Part shown: positions 52,291 through 64,000 of the stretch, piece by piece
Numbering within the stretch: position 1 is the stretch's first letter
Layout: each line of letters begins with the position of its first letter
DNA from: Camarhynchus parvulus
Lineage: Eukaryota > Chordata > Aves > Passeriformes > Thraupidae
Assembly: GCF_901933205.1 (NCBI RefSeq)
Contig: NC_044574.1
Coordinates: 24,400,233 to 24,464,232, forward strand
Reading direction: 5' to 3'
DNA: 64,000 bases
The notes under the pieces: generated by a model
What the model was told of the DNA's origin: nothing
What the model saw: the letters and a program-made list of their open reading frames with translations, nothing else
Databases searched by the model: none
Made by a program: the position numbers and the translations under genes

Positions 52291-52634
52291 TGTGGAACAT
52301 CAGCTGCAGAAGCTGAGCTGGGTACTGCCGCTGACCTCTTGGCCCTGGTACAGTGGAAACCATGGGAGAGATAAACTCAAGGCAAGAACAAAAGTGAAGA
52401 CATAATGTCTGGTCACTCTGACCACTCTGATGAGAGAAGATGTAACAAGGACATCGATGGCACAAGAATGTAACAGGCACTTGATAACCTGAGAAGATTT
52501 TGTTGCTACGGAAACGGGCAAAGGGGTCCAAGTGGAAAATTTTTAATGGAAATTAGAGAGCTATAAATACTGGTGACTAGTGTAATAAACTGGCCTTGCT
52601 TGCATAGCATGGTTTGTGTCTCTCAATCCCTGCA
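52291..52634 (+). mobile_element. ERV long terminal repeat, plus orientation
   Basis: This 344-base LTR starts tgtggaacat and ends ccctgca (TG...CA). It has a TATA box tataaata at 52,562-52,569 and a polyadenylation signal aataaa at 52,584-52,589, giving a U3-R-U5 order. It is bounded by a polypurine tract on the left and a tRNA primer site on the right. It is unrelated to the LTR at 15.8 kb. No second copy is seen in this window. Confidence 0.75.
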
Positions 52635-52636
52635 AA

Positions 52637-52654
52637 TGGTGCCCTGTGTGAGGA
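52637..52654 (+). other. Primer binding site, elongator tRNA-Met type
   Basis: tggtgccctgtgtgagga lies two bases after the LTR. From memory it matches the complement of the 3' end of elongator tRNA-Met (ending CACACGGGGCACCA) with one mismatch over 18 bases. It marks the start of the ERV minus-strand synthesis and so a 5' LTR position. Confidence 0.65.
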
Positions 52655-52830
52655 ATGACAAGCTAGCGTCCTAGCAGGGAGCCCCACAGACTGAAGGGCT
52701 GCTGAGAGGATGCGAGAGCTGGATGGCAACAATCCCTTCAGGCCTTGGATCAGCAGCTTTCAGTGACACAAGTAATTCAGTGAAGGACATCTACCTGACT
52801 TGTAATGCTGAGACATGCCCTGTGAAATGA
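52655..52830 (+). mobile_element. Probable ERV leader remnant after the primer site
   Basis: The sequence that follows the primer site is expected to be the untranslated leader of the provirus. No gag, pol or env frame is visible, so the internal part is lost or too decayed to see. The right end is not defined. Confidence 0.4.
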
Positions 52831-55187
52831 ATATCAAATGCGAGCTGGAACTGGAAAGGGATCTAGTGAAGTTCTTAATTTAGGTAAAACATCAGCTTAA
52901 TACTTTTTTAACAGAGAACAGATCTGGTGAACTGGTGAATTATTATTGATGGCAACAGCAGATCTAAGTTTAAGGTCCTAACAGGCACCTGTCCTCTGGT
53001 ATGTTTAGTAAATTATTCTCATATTCTCCATGTAACAATAAAGTCCAAATGACTGCCCATAAAAAATAAGAAGCAGTATTTTCATACCACCTATCCTGGT
53101 ACATGAATTTATTTACTGTGGCTTTTAAATCTGAAGGAGGATAGAGATTACTCAATTAGGGCTGATAGACTTTTAGTCTTTGCATAATCTTTAGAAGAAT
53201 GGCAACAAATCCTTGCCATTTTCAGGTTTCATAAGAGACATATTAATGAACCTTCACAAGGTGCAAGTCCTGGATTATGTAATCTTAAAAAGCCTGCCTT
53301 ATCCTAAGCATGTCTCTGTCCATTGCTATGTTGTTCCTGCTACTTGCTACACTTTCTTTTTCCCTTGTGTATGTGCATTTTTAGAACAAATAGGGAGCCT
53401 TCATGAACAAGATTTCCTGGCACACCTACAAGCAGAACAACCCTGCTTTAAAAGAAAAGTTATAAACAGTACTGCTGTCATTATTCGCTGGTGTAGGACA
53501 CTTACCTTAGTGAGTAAAAGTTGGCTGAAATGCTTTCTAGGGTAGCCAACGTGTTCATGTAGTGCCATGTCTTGCATGAGACCTCTGCTTATGCAGGTCT
53601 TTTACTTTGGGAGCCTGAAAGGCAGGGTCCTGAAGCCAGGAGGCAGCTGACAACCCAAGGACAGACTTTCATTTTGTTCAGGTAGGACCTCAGCCCTGGT
53701 TTGGCAGGTGTCTGTCATGCCAAAGATGTGTGAAGGACAGGGTAAACAAGAGTACGCAAACCTTGTGTGTCTCCTTGCAAAAGTATGGTATGGAAACAAC
53801 TGAGGCATCTTCAATGAAGATGCAGCTGAGGTGGGTGGAGGAGCATCACTGAGCCTGGGGAACTGGCAGAAAACTGTGTGATCCTACCAAAATGCAATAT
53901 ATACACAACCTATGGCCAGTTCTGGTGTCTAGATAGATCATCATGTCTGAACACGTTGATCTTTAATAAGGCATTTCCCTTCCCTTGAACTTCCAATCGG
54001 AGGTTGAATATAGTGCTTAAGTGAAAAATGAGCAATAAAGCTGTTGGTAAAGAAAACAGAGCCAGTCTCAAAGCACTATTAAACTTTCATGGACTACCTG
54101 ATATAAAAAAGAGATTAAATATATATATTAGCTGCAAGAGACTGTTGTTGCAGTGTTGCAATGTGTCCCACTCTAAATTTAAGGACTTAGATTAACTCTT
54201 TGAAAACAAGTTTTTGTAGTTCAATGACTAGAGGAAGAGCAGCAGTAGGGACAATAAGCTGAATGACTAGAAAGTCCTGACTAGGAGGACTTCCTCCCAT
54301 GCTTGGAGAAAACTCTGTAGATCCCTCTCTATAGTGTTCACTGGGGGAAGCAGTGGTTAAGGATCTGATGAGTTATTTCTGTGAGAAGTAATCTTTTGTC
54401 TAAATTTGGGACTTTGAGTTGTCCTTGCTTACTTTGATTATTACCATAGAAAATTGTCATTAATTTGATGGCAAGCAAAATCTTTACATCAAGGGCTTGA
54501 AAAAATGATCATTGTCCCAATTAATTTTGAACTCAATATTCATCTCCAGAACACCCTCCAAACAGTGAAAGGAGAACAAGATTAAATAAGCTTTCCAGAT
54601 GGAGGATTGCCTTTCACTTTGAGCTTCCATGTGGAAGATCCTCTTTTTCTGTGAACAGTTCCTTGCAAATTTCTTGTAGTTCAACAGGCATGCATCACTT
54701 CCCTCTTCACTTTGTTTATTTTCACTTCAGTAGAGGGAATATATGAAGTGATTTCAGCCAGTAGGGTCTCACTACAAGAACAAAGCAGATTGGACACTAC
54801 AGATATGACACGTTTAAAATCAAACGAAAATCGTGTTCTGTTTGAGGTCACGGTGCAAGTATTTTTGCAAGTACTTTTTTGTAACTACATTTCTGTTTAA
54901 CTGCTTTTCAGACTTAAATTATATACCAAGAAATGGTATAGCAGTCACTGGATCTATGTGGACATGACCAAGTGACCCTTGTACAAAACTTTCCTTCAAA
55001 TCATTGTTGTTGTGCTTTCATTTTTATTGTGGCTAAATCAACAACTTTAGGAAAAACATTCAGCTTGGAGATGCTCTCATCTCCAGGCTGCTGCTGTTTC
55101 TTATATTCTCATCTTATTATCAGTAGAAGCCAAATAGGTTAATTTTTAAGAATTGAAAAGACTTTCCTTAGAACTCTACTTTGAATT

Positions 55188-55224
55188 AAAAAAAAATCTC
55201 CCCCCCCCCCCCCCAAAAAAAAAA
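55188..55224. repeat. Compound A-run / C15 / A10 homopolymer tract
   Basis: A run of A is followed by tct, about 15 C, then 10 A and more C-rich sequence. Such tracts are unstable and often misread, so the exact lengths are unreliable. Confidence 0.9.
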
Positions 55225-56149
55225 CCCCAAACTAAAAAGAACCCCCACCCTGAAAGATGTGCTTTTGTCACTTTTCTAGAAACAGTGTAGGGTTGTTTGC
55301 TGTTCTGTAGGGCAACCTTAGGGTACTACCTTATTGTCAAGTGTCAATTTTGTACTGAAGTTTTAGTTGGAGGTATGGTAGAAATAGATTTAAGTTGGAC
55401 ATATACAGAAATCCCATGGTATATATGAGAAGCGGGTATCTACATTGTGTTAAAATTCTCATAAATAGAAATCTGCAATTTCTGGGGATTCTTTTAAAGG
55501 TGAATAAATGACACAGAGCACTTTGGATTGACAGGCAGAATTTTTCCATAAACACCCTGTATAATCTGGTCTTTGATAAGTTTTTTTCATAAATATGAAA
55601 AAAGGGAAAGTAGTAAGAGACTAACACAGCTAGCTTTACATTCATTGTATTCAAAACATTTTGTGGTTTTGGATAACATAATTAATGGGGGATATTTACT
55701 ATAAATGGATGATTTGCAGAAAAAACAAATTGATAAGTGTAATCTAAAGCTAGATGCATTTAGTCATAGCAGTTAGGAATGCAATGAAATAAATTCTTAA
55801 ACCCTAAATAATTATTTTTTTTAAGATTTATGGGAATTTGGAAAGTAAAGAGGGACATCCCTAAGCTTCCATTATTGGTCACTGCTTGAGCCTGAATATC
55901 AAGTGAGAAGGGTTTTTGGTCCTTGACTTGATACATACCTTTATAAAGTTTTGAAAAAGCAGTTTTAAAAAATTGAATTTTTTTCTCTTTTATGAAATAC
56001 TAAATCAATTTCACTTTGCAAGGAAGTAGCCACTCTTTCAGTATAGAAACACTTGGGAGGCATAATAATGCTCTAGTATAAAGAAGAGTGAGTTATAAAT
56101 TTATGTTGTAAATGCCTGGACTCATTTTATAGAATGTCTTTTGCTCTTA

Positions 56150-56192
56150 TACAATAAAGATAATCTAGCTGGTATTGTACAATAAAGATAAT
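56150..56192. repeat. 15-base direct repeat TACAATAAAGATAAT, period 28
   Basis: Identical copies lie at 56,150-56,164 and 56,178-56,192 with 13 bases between. This may be a local duplication; no inserted element lies between them. Confidence 0.85.
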
Positions 56193-57940
56193 GGAGCCTC
56201 TATTCTCAGTGCACCTGAAATGCATTCATTTTCGAACTTGCATGTTCAAAATTTACTGTATTATTATGCTGTAAATTTGACTGCAGAAGGAATGAAGCAT
56301 TTTCTCATGTGTGTCACTGCTGTATTTCTTTTTCCTGATTGCAAGAATCCTAAAATATAATTTTAATCTTTGGAGGACTTGAAAGATTAAGGTAAAGAAA
56401 TCAGGCATGATGTGCTTGAAAACTTGGTTAAGTATAAGTAGCATTGAGTTATTTATTTTTTTCAGTGGTGTTGATGTTTTTGCCATACTGGGATTTACAA
56501 CAAATAGCCTGCTTCTGCAGTTTTAATTAAATGTGACTGGCTTAAAATGTGACATTGGTAAGCAGGAATTACAAATCGTTGTTTGCCTGAGGATGGGATT
56601 TAGAACTTGACACTTAGAGACAGATTTTTAACTTTAGATTGGCTGCTTCAATACATAGAATATGAATTAAACCCAGAAAAGTTACTCAGTCACTTGTGGA
56701 CTCATGGAGCTGAATAAATACTGAAGGATGCATAGTAAAACATTTTGACAAGCATTACAACCTTTGTAGCCTATAAAGGTCTTGCTTATAAAACCAGAGG
56801 TGGCCTCTGTACACCAGTTTCCATTATGCCAGCTCTGTCAATGGAGCATTGAATATCACATTAACATTGCCAGAGAGCTTTGCATTAGAAATGGTTCACA
56901 AACCTTGTGGTAATAGGGTTTGCTTGCCAGAAGTGAGGGTACATCTTATTGTTAAAAAAGGAGGAGACTGTGCCATGGGTGACTGCTGCTCAGCGTTGTG
57001 TCTTCATTAGTTCATCTGTTAAGCACCTTATTTTTGTAACTGCGGATACGGAGAAGTTTTTATTCATTTGTCTGCTAGACCTTCCTCCGTGTCTCTTTCA
57101 GCAGTGAGAGCTGTAGTCTCATGTGGATCTCAGCCTCATATCCTATGAGAAAGATCTTAGTCTCATATCCTGTGTTCCACGTTCAGCTATGCCCAGGTAT
57201 TGCAGATGACTGATAGCTTCAGAGATGTGTGATTATATTTGAAACGAAAAAACCTGTCTCCAAGTTGGTGTTTGTGTATAACTACAGATGGCAAAGATAC
57301 TCAAGGAAAAGGAAGGAAAGAAAGCTGCAATATTTATTGCAATCTCATGCCTGAGAGCTGTGTGGTACTATTTATCATTTCTTCCACTTGCCATATAAGT
57401 AATTTTTTCTTCTACATCAATGGCAACTTGCAGCCTTTGTTCTACAAAGACAGATACAATTCTGGTTTGCTTTCTTAGAGTTGGAGGACTCCCCACAATG
57501 ACCAATACTGTGCTTGTACTATGCATCTGAGCAAGTAGGCTCTTGCATGCTGTTGAGGTGTTTAGTTTCTGCTTCAGATTAACAGCTGTGGTTCTGTCAA
57601 TTCATAGGAGGGAAAAAATAATGTGTGGTGTTCAATATCTTCTATGGCAGTGGCTACTGGAATGCTGTGAAAGTACAAAATAGGCAGATATACTGTTGGA
57701 GGAATATTGTCATAAAATCTGAGAATTCTGTTTACCAGTTTGCTCTATCTTTTTGGTTTTGTTTGGGTTTTTGTTTTTATTTTTGTTTTTGTTTTGCCTC
57801 TCTTCCCTTTTTAAAGTTCTGGTTTCTTGGTAGGTGTCTACTCAAAATCCTGTATTTATAATTGTTGTTCTCATAAAATTTTAAAACCTCATAAAAAATA
57901 GGAACTTTTTTCAGGAAATGCTGCTATGGTTACATTACCA

Positions 57941-57965
57941 TTTTTTTGTTTGTTTGTTTGTTTTT
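57941..57965. repeat. (GTTT)n simple repeat
   Basis: A T-run is followed by four tgtt units. A similar T/G-rich stretch is at 57,755-57,798. Confidence 0.9.
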
Positions 57966-59505
57966 GTTTCTGGGCAAACAGTTGATTTTTATATGTTTCT
58001 TCTTCACAAAGTTGTGAACTTAAATTCTTTTGAATGATCCTTAATGTTGTTGATGCATTTTAAAAATTACTTCTTACATTTGCTGCTATTGCCTTTTCAA
58101 ATTTTGATTTTTCTCTAAGGAGTATAGTATGTAAGTATGCTTACATTTTTTCCATTTTAGTGACTGTGGATGTAAAACCTGCTCTAATTATCTCATATCC
58201 CAAGCATATTAAGGCCTGGATTCTTAATTGAATTCTAAATATCTAAGCTACCACAGAAGTTTCTGTCTCTCATGGCTTTATATGGCATCTCAACATAGAT
58301 TTGGAGAATCTCAACAAAGATTTCCTTCTTGGGGTTATTCCATATACAACTTTCTGGTATCATTAATAAGATCAAAATTCTCTTTCTGGGGAAAAAAAGA
58401 AGTAAATTTTGAAAACACAACCACTGCTTCTCCATGCATTTTCTTGCCTGTAATATTGCCAGAATCCTTATGTGCTCTGGTTCTCTTTCTTGTGCAGTGT
58501 GTGAACACTTGGGTCCAAGAAGAACTTTGTCTATTTATATATGAATATTCAGTCTTTGAGTTACTCTGTATTCTATGATAATATTTATTGTTTCTTGTAT
58601 TATTGTTCTACATGTAATCACAACTCTATTTGTTACAATGATTTTGCCATCAGATACCCCCTAAACAGTTCAGGGGTGTCTGGTCCCAGAATAAGGCGTA
58701 AGATGCCAGTTTTATAAAACTGAAAAGTTCAGTTATATATGGTAGGTGTAATGACAGTCCACAGATTGTAAAACTCTCTAAAATAAGCTTTCTGTGTCTA
58801 TTATCTTTGGCTCAGAACTTTCTAGAAAAGATTTCCCATTAAGTTTTCTTAATAAAGTCAATGACTTTCTGTATGTAGTCCATCTTTCTTCTTCTTTTCC
58901 TTATTCTTCCTATTGTACTTATTGCTTCACTCCTCTTTTTCAAATAGTGCTGCAGTCAGAATGAGTCATTGGCCAAGGACAGCTACTGCCTAATACTGGA
59001 AGAGCAAATACGGAAAACAAAACCAAGAAAAAAAATTAATTTGTTTCCTAGCAGAGACACAAATCTTTAATAATGTTTTCATTGATTACACTTTCTTGCT
59101 CAGCATTTACACTAACAGAAAGATTATTGCAGTCTGTAATGCAGTACTGAAGCACTGATGAATGGTTTACTGCATCTATGAGCTACTTAATTAGAAGTAA
59201 TTATTCATAGACTTCCCCGATTAAAGACCTCATTATTGCAATAACCATATCATGTAGGTTGTCAGTGTTTTCTGAAATACCTTGCCTAATGGGGCTCTGG
59301 AAATTGCTTGTGGTTTTAGTCCAGGAAAAACAAAGTTTAGAAAGAAGCCTGAAATGTGGTGTAGAAGAATTTCCCCATTGCTCTGCATCAAGGTAGTGCA
59401 GCAGATTGCACAGCCTGGTGCACAGCCCAGAACAAGCCCTCCACAGGAGCATGGGGTGAGGACATGCTGCTGTCCAAGGAGCTGTGACAGATGTTCTGTT
59501 CCTAG

Positions 59506-59567
59506 GGAGGCTGTGGCAGGACCTCAGGAAGCAGAATCAGGGCTGAGACCTGGGAGAATGGGAGCAG
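59506..59567 (+). other. Exon-like segment with strong splice sites
   Basis: The acceptor is gatgttctgttcctag and the donor is GAGCAG|GTAAGTGA, the best plus-strand donor I noticed here. The 62 bases are open in at least two frames. It could be a 5' UTR or non-coding RNA exon, or a pseudo-exon. The next plus-strand gene expected on this side is GRXCR1, but nothing links the two. Confidence 0.2.
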
Positions 59568-60890
59568 GTAAGTGATAGCTGTGTCCTCAGGCAGACCTCT
59601 GCAGACTGCCTGAGGTGTCAGGCTGAGACTTCTCAGGAAGGTAGAGAATGTCAGGTACTGCTAAATGACTTTAACTCATCCTAGCAGATGTTAAGTTGTG
59701 GGAGGCAGGAGGGTGACAGCAAGGGTAGCATGCTCTTTGAGGGAGCTGGAGAGCCAAGGCTGTCTCATGGAGTGTGAGTCCTCACAGTGAAAGCCATGAA
59801 AATTCCTGGTGCTGCACACTTTCCTTGCACATCCAGATGAGATGTTGAGCTTGTTAGAGCACCACTACCTTAACCAGCCGAGAACATTTTTCCTTTTTGA
59901 TGCTACAATATCTGAGGCAGGAAAACCAGCATCTATCCATCTATTCTTAGAAATGAAGCTCAGTTTACCTAAGTGATTCTGTGGATTAACTAGAATCATG
60001 GAGAAAGATCTCAACCTGTCTAAGCAGTAAATGATCTGAACTGCTTTCTGCATTGAGATTGATGATGGCTGTCAAGTCAAGCTGCTGAAGTATCTCACTT
60101 AGACTTATTATTAGGGGTGAGATCCACTGGCTGTTCAGGCTGGGTTTCATCTGGAACTAATGTTAAGTTTCTGGCCTATATCCATAAATGTCTTGTAAGG
60201 ACAAAGCCCCAGCTGGCTGTGGTGGTGATTGCTAGATTGCTGCCTCTAAGCTTAGTGCTCCTGGGGATGTGAAGGTAAGAGTTCTGTCACATGAAAATAC
60301 ATGTCACAGAAATGTGGGGATGGAGGAAGAAAAGGAGAGACTTGGGAAAGAAGGGGAAAGGAGGGGAAATGGATCAATTCCATTCCCTTGTTCTATAAAG
60401 AACATACAATACTTTGTGCAGTTAGCATTATTCATCTAACAGAAAACATTTAAACAATTTCAAAGTTTTCTGTAAAGTTAGTATAAAATAGCAGTGCCTA
60501 GAATAGCACACCATTATTAATTCTGAAATTGTTTCAAAGTTCCCCTTTTCCTCCCACTCCACACATTACATAGACACAGTTACTGTTATTTTTATGCTTA
60601 ACTCCCAGTATATCTGAAAATGAACAATGAAGTATGCTCATATAATAGAATCAGAAAAAAAATTACATACAGTATTGAATTCTGCTTCAGTTACACAGGT
60701 CTATAGCATGTCCCTTTTAGCTCCGGGTTGAAACTGGTTCAACTGAAGCTAATAGCAGTCCTTTAGCTTTTTCAGTATTTGAAAATACAGAAATAAATGA
60801 ACAAATTTCTATTGACTTGATTGCACGAAATATTGCACAATCATCTGCTTTTCACAGGAGTATATGCAAAGGTATAGAAGTTTGTCCAAG

Positions 60891-61105
60891 CCTGGCACTC
60901 TGTGGGTGAGAAGAAGCGGGTTTTGCCTGCGGTGGTGCCTCTGTGTGCCCTGCAGACACAGACCTGGGCAGGTGTGAAGCTGGAGCCCCCGCCGTGTGCC
61001 TGGCACGCTGTGAGTGAGAAGAAGCAGGTTTTGCCTGCGGTGGTGCTGCTGTGTGCCCTGCTGGCACAGACCTGGGCAGGTGTGAAGCTGGAGCCCCGCC
61101 GTGCG
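60891..61105. repeat. 108-bp tandem duplication, GC-rich
   Basis: Two copies begin cctggcac at 60,891 and 60,999 and both contain gttttgcctgcggtggtg and acctgggcaggtgtgaagct. The spacing is exactly 108 bases (36 codons), with only small substitutions and about one base lost near the end. A minus frame covers both copies (about 60,809-61,186). With the CpG-rich sequence to 61,180 it forms a small GC peak in AT-rich DNA. Confidence 0.92.
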
Positions 61106-61199
61106 CGCTCCCTGGGACGCGAACCCTCGTGTGGCGGGCGGCGGGCACTGCACGGCGCCGGGAGGGCAGCCTGGGCAGCTCAGCACCCTTCCTCTGCTG

Positions 61200-62006
61200 A
61201 GACCTGATTCAGCCTGAGTACATGGTGTGATCTGTCTCTAAGGGAAGGGTTGGCTGCCAGAGAAAGGGAAGAAACTGCGCAATCACTCCTGTGTTTCTTT
61301 CTGTGAGCTGGAATGGAGCTGAGTTCAGCAGAATTTGATCTTGTGGGATTTTGCTCTCCCTAGGTATTTGGGAATGGTTGTCTGAGGCAGAGGTAATAAC
61401 CAGTCAAAACAACTCTTAGCTTCACACAGAAAAAGTATTCGTGCTTATGCCTGTGACTGAAATAGATTTCACTTACCATGAGTCAAATATGAGTCACGAT
61501 GAATGGAAGCATAATTCACAATTGTGTTATGATTATTTGCTCTTTCTGAAAGTCCCATGTATATGCTTGGCAACTTTTCCCCCTAGTGTAACTATATATT
61601 TTAACCTATAATTATACTTTTGAACCACTTTTTGTTTTGTTTTGTTTTTACTGTATGCAATATTATATTCTGTACTTTTGTTCTATAACTACTCATAACG
61701 CACCATTTATAATGCCATAAAACAAGCTAGGTCTGTTGTGAGGGATCAAGATACAGTTTTGGCCTGAGCTAGGATGGGGCTGAGTATTGTAATAATAAGA
61801 TTATAAAATATTTCAGTTACCACTTTGAACACAAGTGTATTTACTTGCATTGGATTTCACTGTGTACATTCCTTCTTAAGGAGCTGGAAATCAACACAGT
61901 CATACCTGTGTTAGGAAAGGAAGGTGGGTCAAAGCCAACATGACCAACAGGCCTGGGGGGATAAGAGAACAAACATGTTGTTTTGTACCAGTGTTTTACG
62001 TCATCG
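61200..62006. other. No gene seen
   Basis: AT-rich intergenic DNA between the 108-bp duplication and the last CR1 fragment. No feature is recognised. Confidence 0.6.
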
Positions 62007-62288
62007 TAGAACTCATAGAATGTTAAGGGGTGGGACAGAACCTTAAAAAAACATCCAGTCCCAGCCCCATCTGCTTCCATGGACAGGGTCACCTTCCACT
62101 GGACCAGCTACCTCAAGGGCTGATCCAACATGTCCTTGAACACGGCCAGGGTTGGAATGTTGGCAGCCTCCCAGAGCAACCTGTTCTAGTGCTTCATCAT
62201 CTTCACACTAAAGAATTTCCTCTTTATATCTAACCTAAATTTCCCTTCTTTCAAATTGCACCTATTACTCCTTGTCCTATCACTGTGA
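62007..62288 (-). mobile_element. CR1 LINE 3' end fragment, minus orientation
   Basis: The plus strand reads actcatagaatgttaagggg at the left edge and ttgtcctatcactgtga at the right edge, with accttccactggaccagcta between: the complement of a CR1 ORF2 end and 3' UTR. About 280 bases remain, decayed. Confidence 0.9.
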
Positions 62289-64000
62289 AATGAAATGAAT
62301 ACTATTGTCACTTAGGAGACATTTGTGTTGACATTCTGAATGCATGACAATGGCATTCAGTTAACTCTCAGTAAGCAACATTCAGTTGGATAAATTCCAC
62401 TTTTTTCCCTAGAAATTTCCTTTATTAAGGAATTTGGTTTTTACTGACAAAAATCCGATTTTAAAATGTGTCTGACTAGTTAAATTGAGTGAAATTGGGT
62501 GAAATCTTAGTGAAAATGCAATATTTCCAAACTTTGTGCTGTTCCAGGACTGGAGGATCACTCTGCTGTTTTTTCACAGTGTAACAATGTAATGGTGGTA
62601 AACCCAGTCTGAGAATGAGGTGACTGTATATTTTTTTTTAAAATCATAGGTCAGTGCTCATTGACTGGGGCCATGTGATCATTTCTTGTCACATCCTCTT
62701 TATATCCTCGGCCATTATATTACTATTTTCTGGACTAAGCCCAGTAATTTGGGTGTTCCTGAAAAGTATCCAACCTGATTTTAGGACATTAATATGTGTT
62801 TGGCTTCAGTTTCCCATATTTCATGGTGTCTGAATGGAACTGGGCACAAAATTGTTGTGTCTAAATAACATGACACTGGGCCTGGTTAGAGATCCCTGGG
62901 CTAGGTTTGAGCAAGCTGGCCCACGCTCACTGTGTAGGGCAGCCTTATGCTGAAGTACAAGCACAGGTTCTGGAAGCAATCGAGGAAGAGATGACACATG
63001 GAGCAAATAACCCTTGTCTTTCAGCTGGGCATGTTTGTGCTGTGCTGCTGCAGTTGTATGACTTCCCACTGCTAGCCTGACAAATAAACACTGGTTAATG
63101 CCATGGCCAGAGCTGCAGCATGGCCACGTGTTTCTGCTTGAGTATTTTCTCCAATCATGAATAATTTCTTTCGCTTGCCTGCATTGGAAACAAGCATGCA
63201 ATGCATACAAGCATGCGCCAGAACGTTGTTAACCATATTCTAACACCAGGTTTATTGCTACTGGATCCACTAGTCAGTATTCTCTTCCCAAAAATCTAGA
63301 TGAATTTCTGAATCTAGTGTTACTCAGAGATATTTTTCAGAGTCACTACTTTTCTGATTCATATATTTTGGCTCAATAGGTTGTATTCATTGTTTCTAGA
63401 TATAAAAGACTACATTTTGCAAAGCTGAACTGTGATTTTGAAGTTTGGCTTCCACACAAACCCTGTCATGCCCCCTTGCCCATTTGTTAGCCCTTTCTTG
63501 ATAATTATAATATGTACCTTATTGATACTGTGTAATACTAATTTCTAGTCATATTTTCTCATGTTGCAGTACATCAAATGCCTTATAGAGCAGTGTGGAT
63601 TATATCTGCTTATTTATTTTTAATCATCAAAGCTTAGGCTCTTAAGAAATGCAATTAGATTTATTTGACAAAGCTGACGTATTTCGCATATACTATGTTG
63701 ACTGACTGATTCCTGCTCTTCTTAATCAATTAAATCATGTACCATTTCCTCCTTGAATTTATCTAGGAGTGGGGTCATGCAAAATTATGCTCTTTTTGAA
63801 TCCTTTTTCTGTTTTGTAAACACTTTTTACCAAGAAAGCCATAATGTTCAGGACGTTTGTATACAGCAGCTGGGCAGTTGAAAATGCATTAATTAGTATA
63901 TTATAGCAGCGACACTTATTATTTATTATGCTATCATCAGAGAACACAATTAATTAAGTTATTGTAGAGTTGCTATGGTTTCCAGAGGAGATACAGTGCG
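62289..64000. other. No gene seen
   Basis: AT-rich intergenic DNA to the right edge. The frame at 62,821-63,210 (minus, 129 codons) has no recognisable motif or splice support. No repeat is recognised. Confidence 0.55.

Larger units (their letters stand above)
52831..60890. other. No gene seen (8.1 kb)
   Basis: AT-rich intergenic DNA. It holds a mononucleotide compound repeat (55,188-55,224), a direct repeat (56,150-56,192), a (GTTT)n tract (57,941-57,965), and a purine-rich stretch at about 60,317-60,372. A 62-base exon-like piece at 59,506-59,567 has good splice sites. No coding gene or repeat family is recognised. Confidence 0.5.

Noticed and set aside
62821..63210. 129-codon minus frame
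   Set aside because: No domain or repeat pattern, no splice sites, Cys/His/Gln-rich as in chance frames. No similarity to GRXCR1 as I remember it.

Overview
The window looks like vertebrate, most likely avian, nuclear DNA. The evidence is short AT-rich introns with GT-AG borders, several CR1 LINE fragments with typical bird CR1 3' ends, and a bird-type ERV LTR. One vertebrate gene is certain: the first seven coding exons of ATP8A1, on the minus strand. ATP8A1 is a P4-ATPase phospholipid flippase. All splice sites are canonical and the codon phases join without a break for 174 codons plus 2 bases. The gene runs off the left edge; exon 8 and everything after it lie before position 1.

Layout. 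1-20,091: ATP8A1 exons 7 to 1 and their introns. Intron 1 (7.7 kb) holds a 1.1-kb CR1 LINE and a solo-type ERV LTR, both in the same orientation as the gene. About 19,610-21,140: a CpG island covering exon 1 and the presumed promoter. 21.1-64 kb: DNA upstream of ATP8A1 in which I recognise no known protein gene. It contains four more CR1 pieces, an ERV piece with the order PPT-LTR-PBS (about 52.28-52.65 kb), a GC-rich 54-bp minisatellite (about 43.18-43.71 kb), a 108-bp tandem duplication (about 60.89-61.10 kb), simple repeats, and some exon-like segments. From memory of the human map the next gene on this side is GRXCR1; I see no part of it.

Most worth checking is the open segment at 38,294-38,558 on the minus strand. 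It starts with an ATG, has an acceptor-like site just inside, and ends in a strong donor. Its exit phase is the one needed to splice in frame into ATP8A1 exon 2. It could be an alternative 5' exon of ATP8A1, an exon of an unrecognised gene, or chance. A weaker plus-strand chain of three phase-compatible exon-like pieces (37.9-40.4 kb) surrounds it. All gene names and family comparisons come from memory of the proteins, not from a search.
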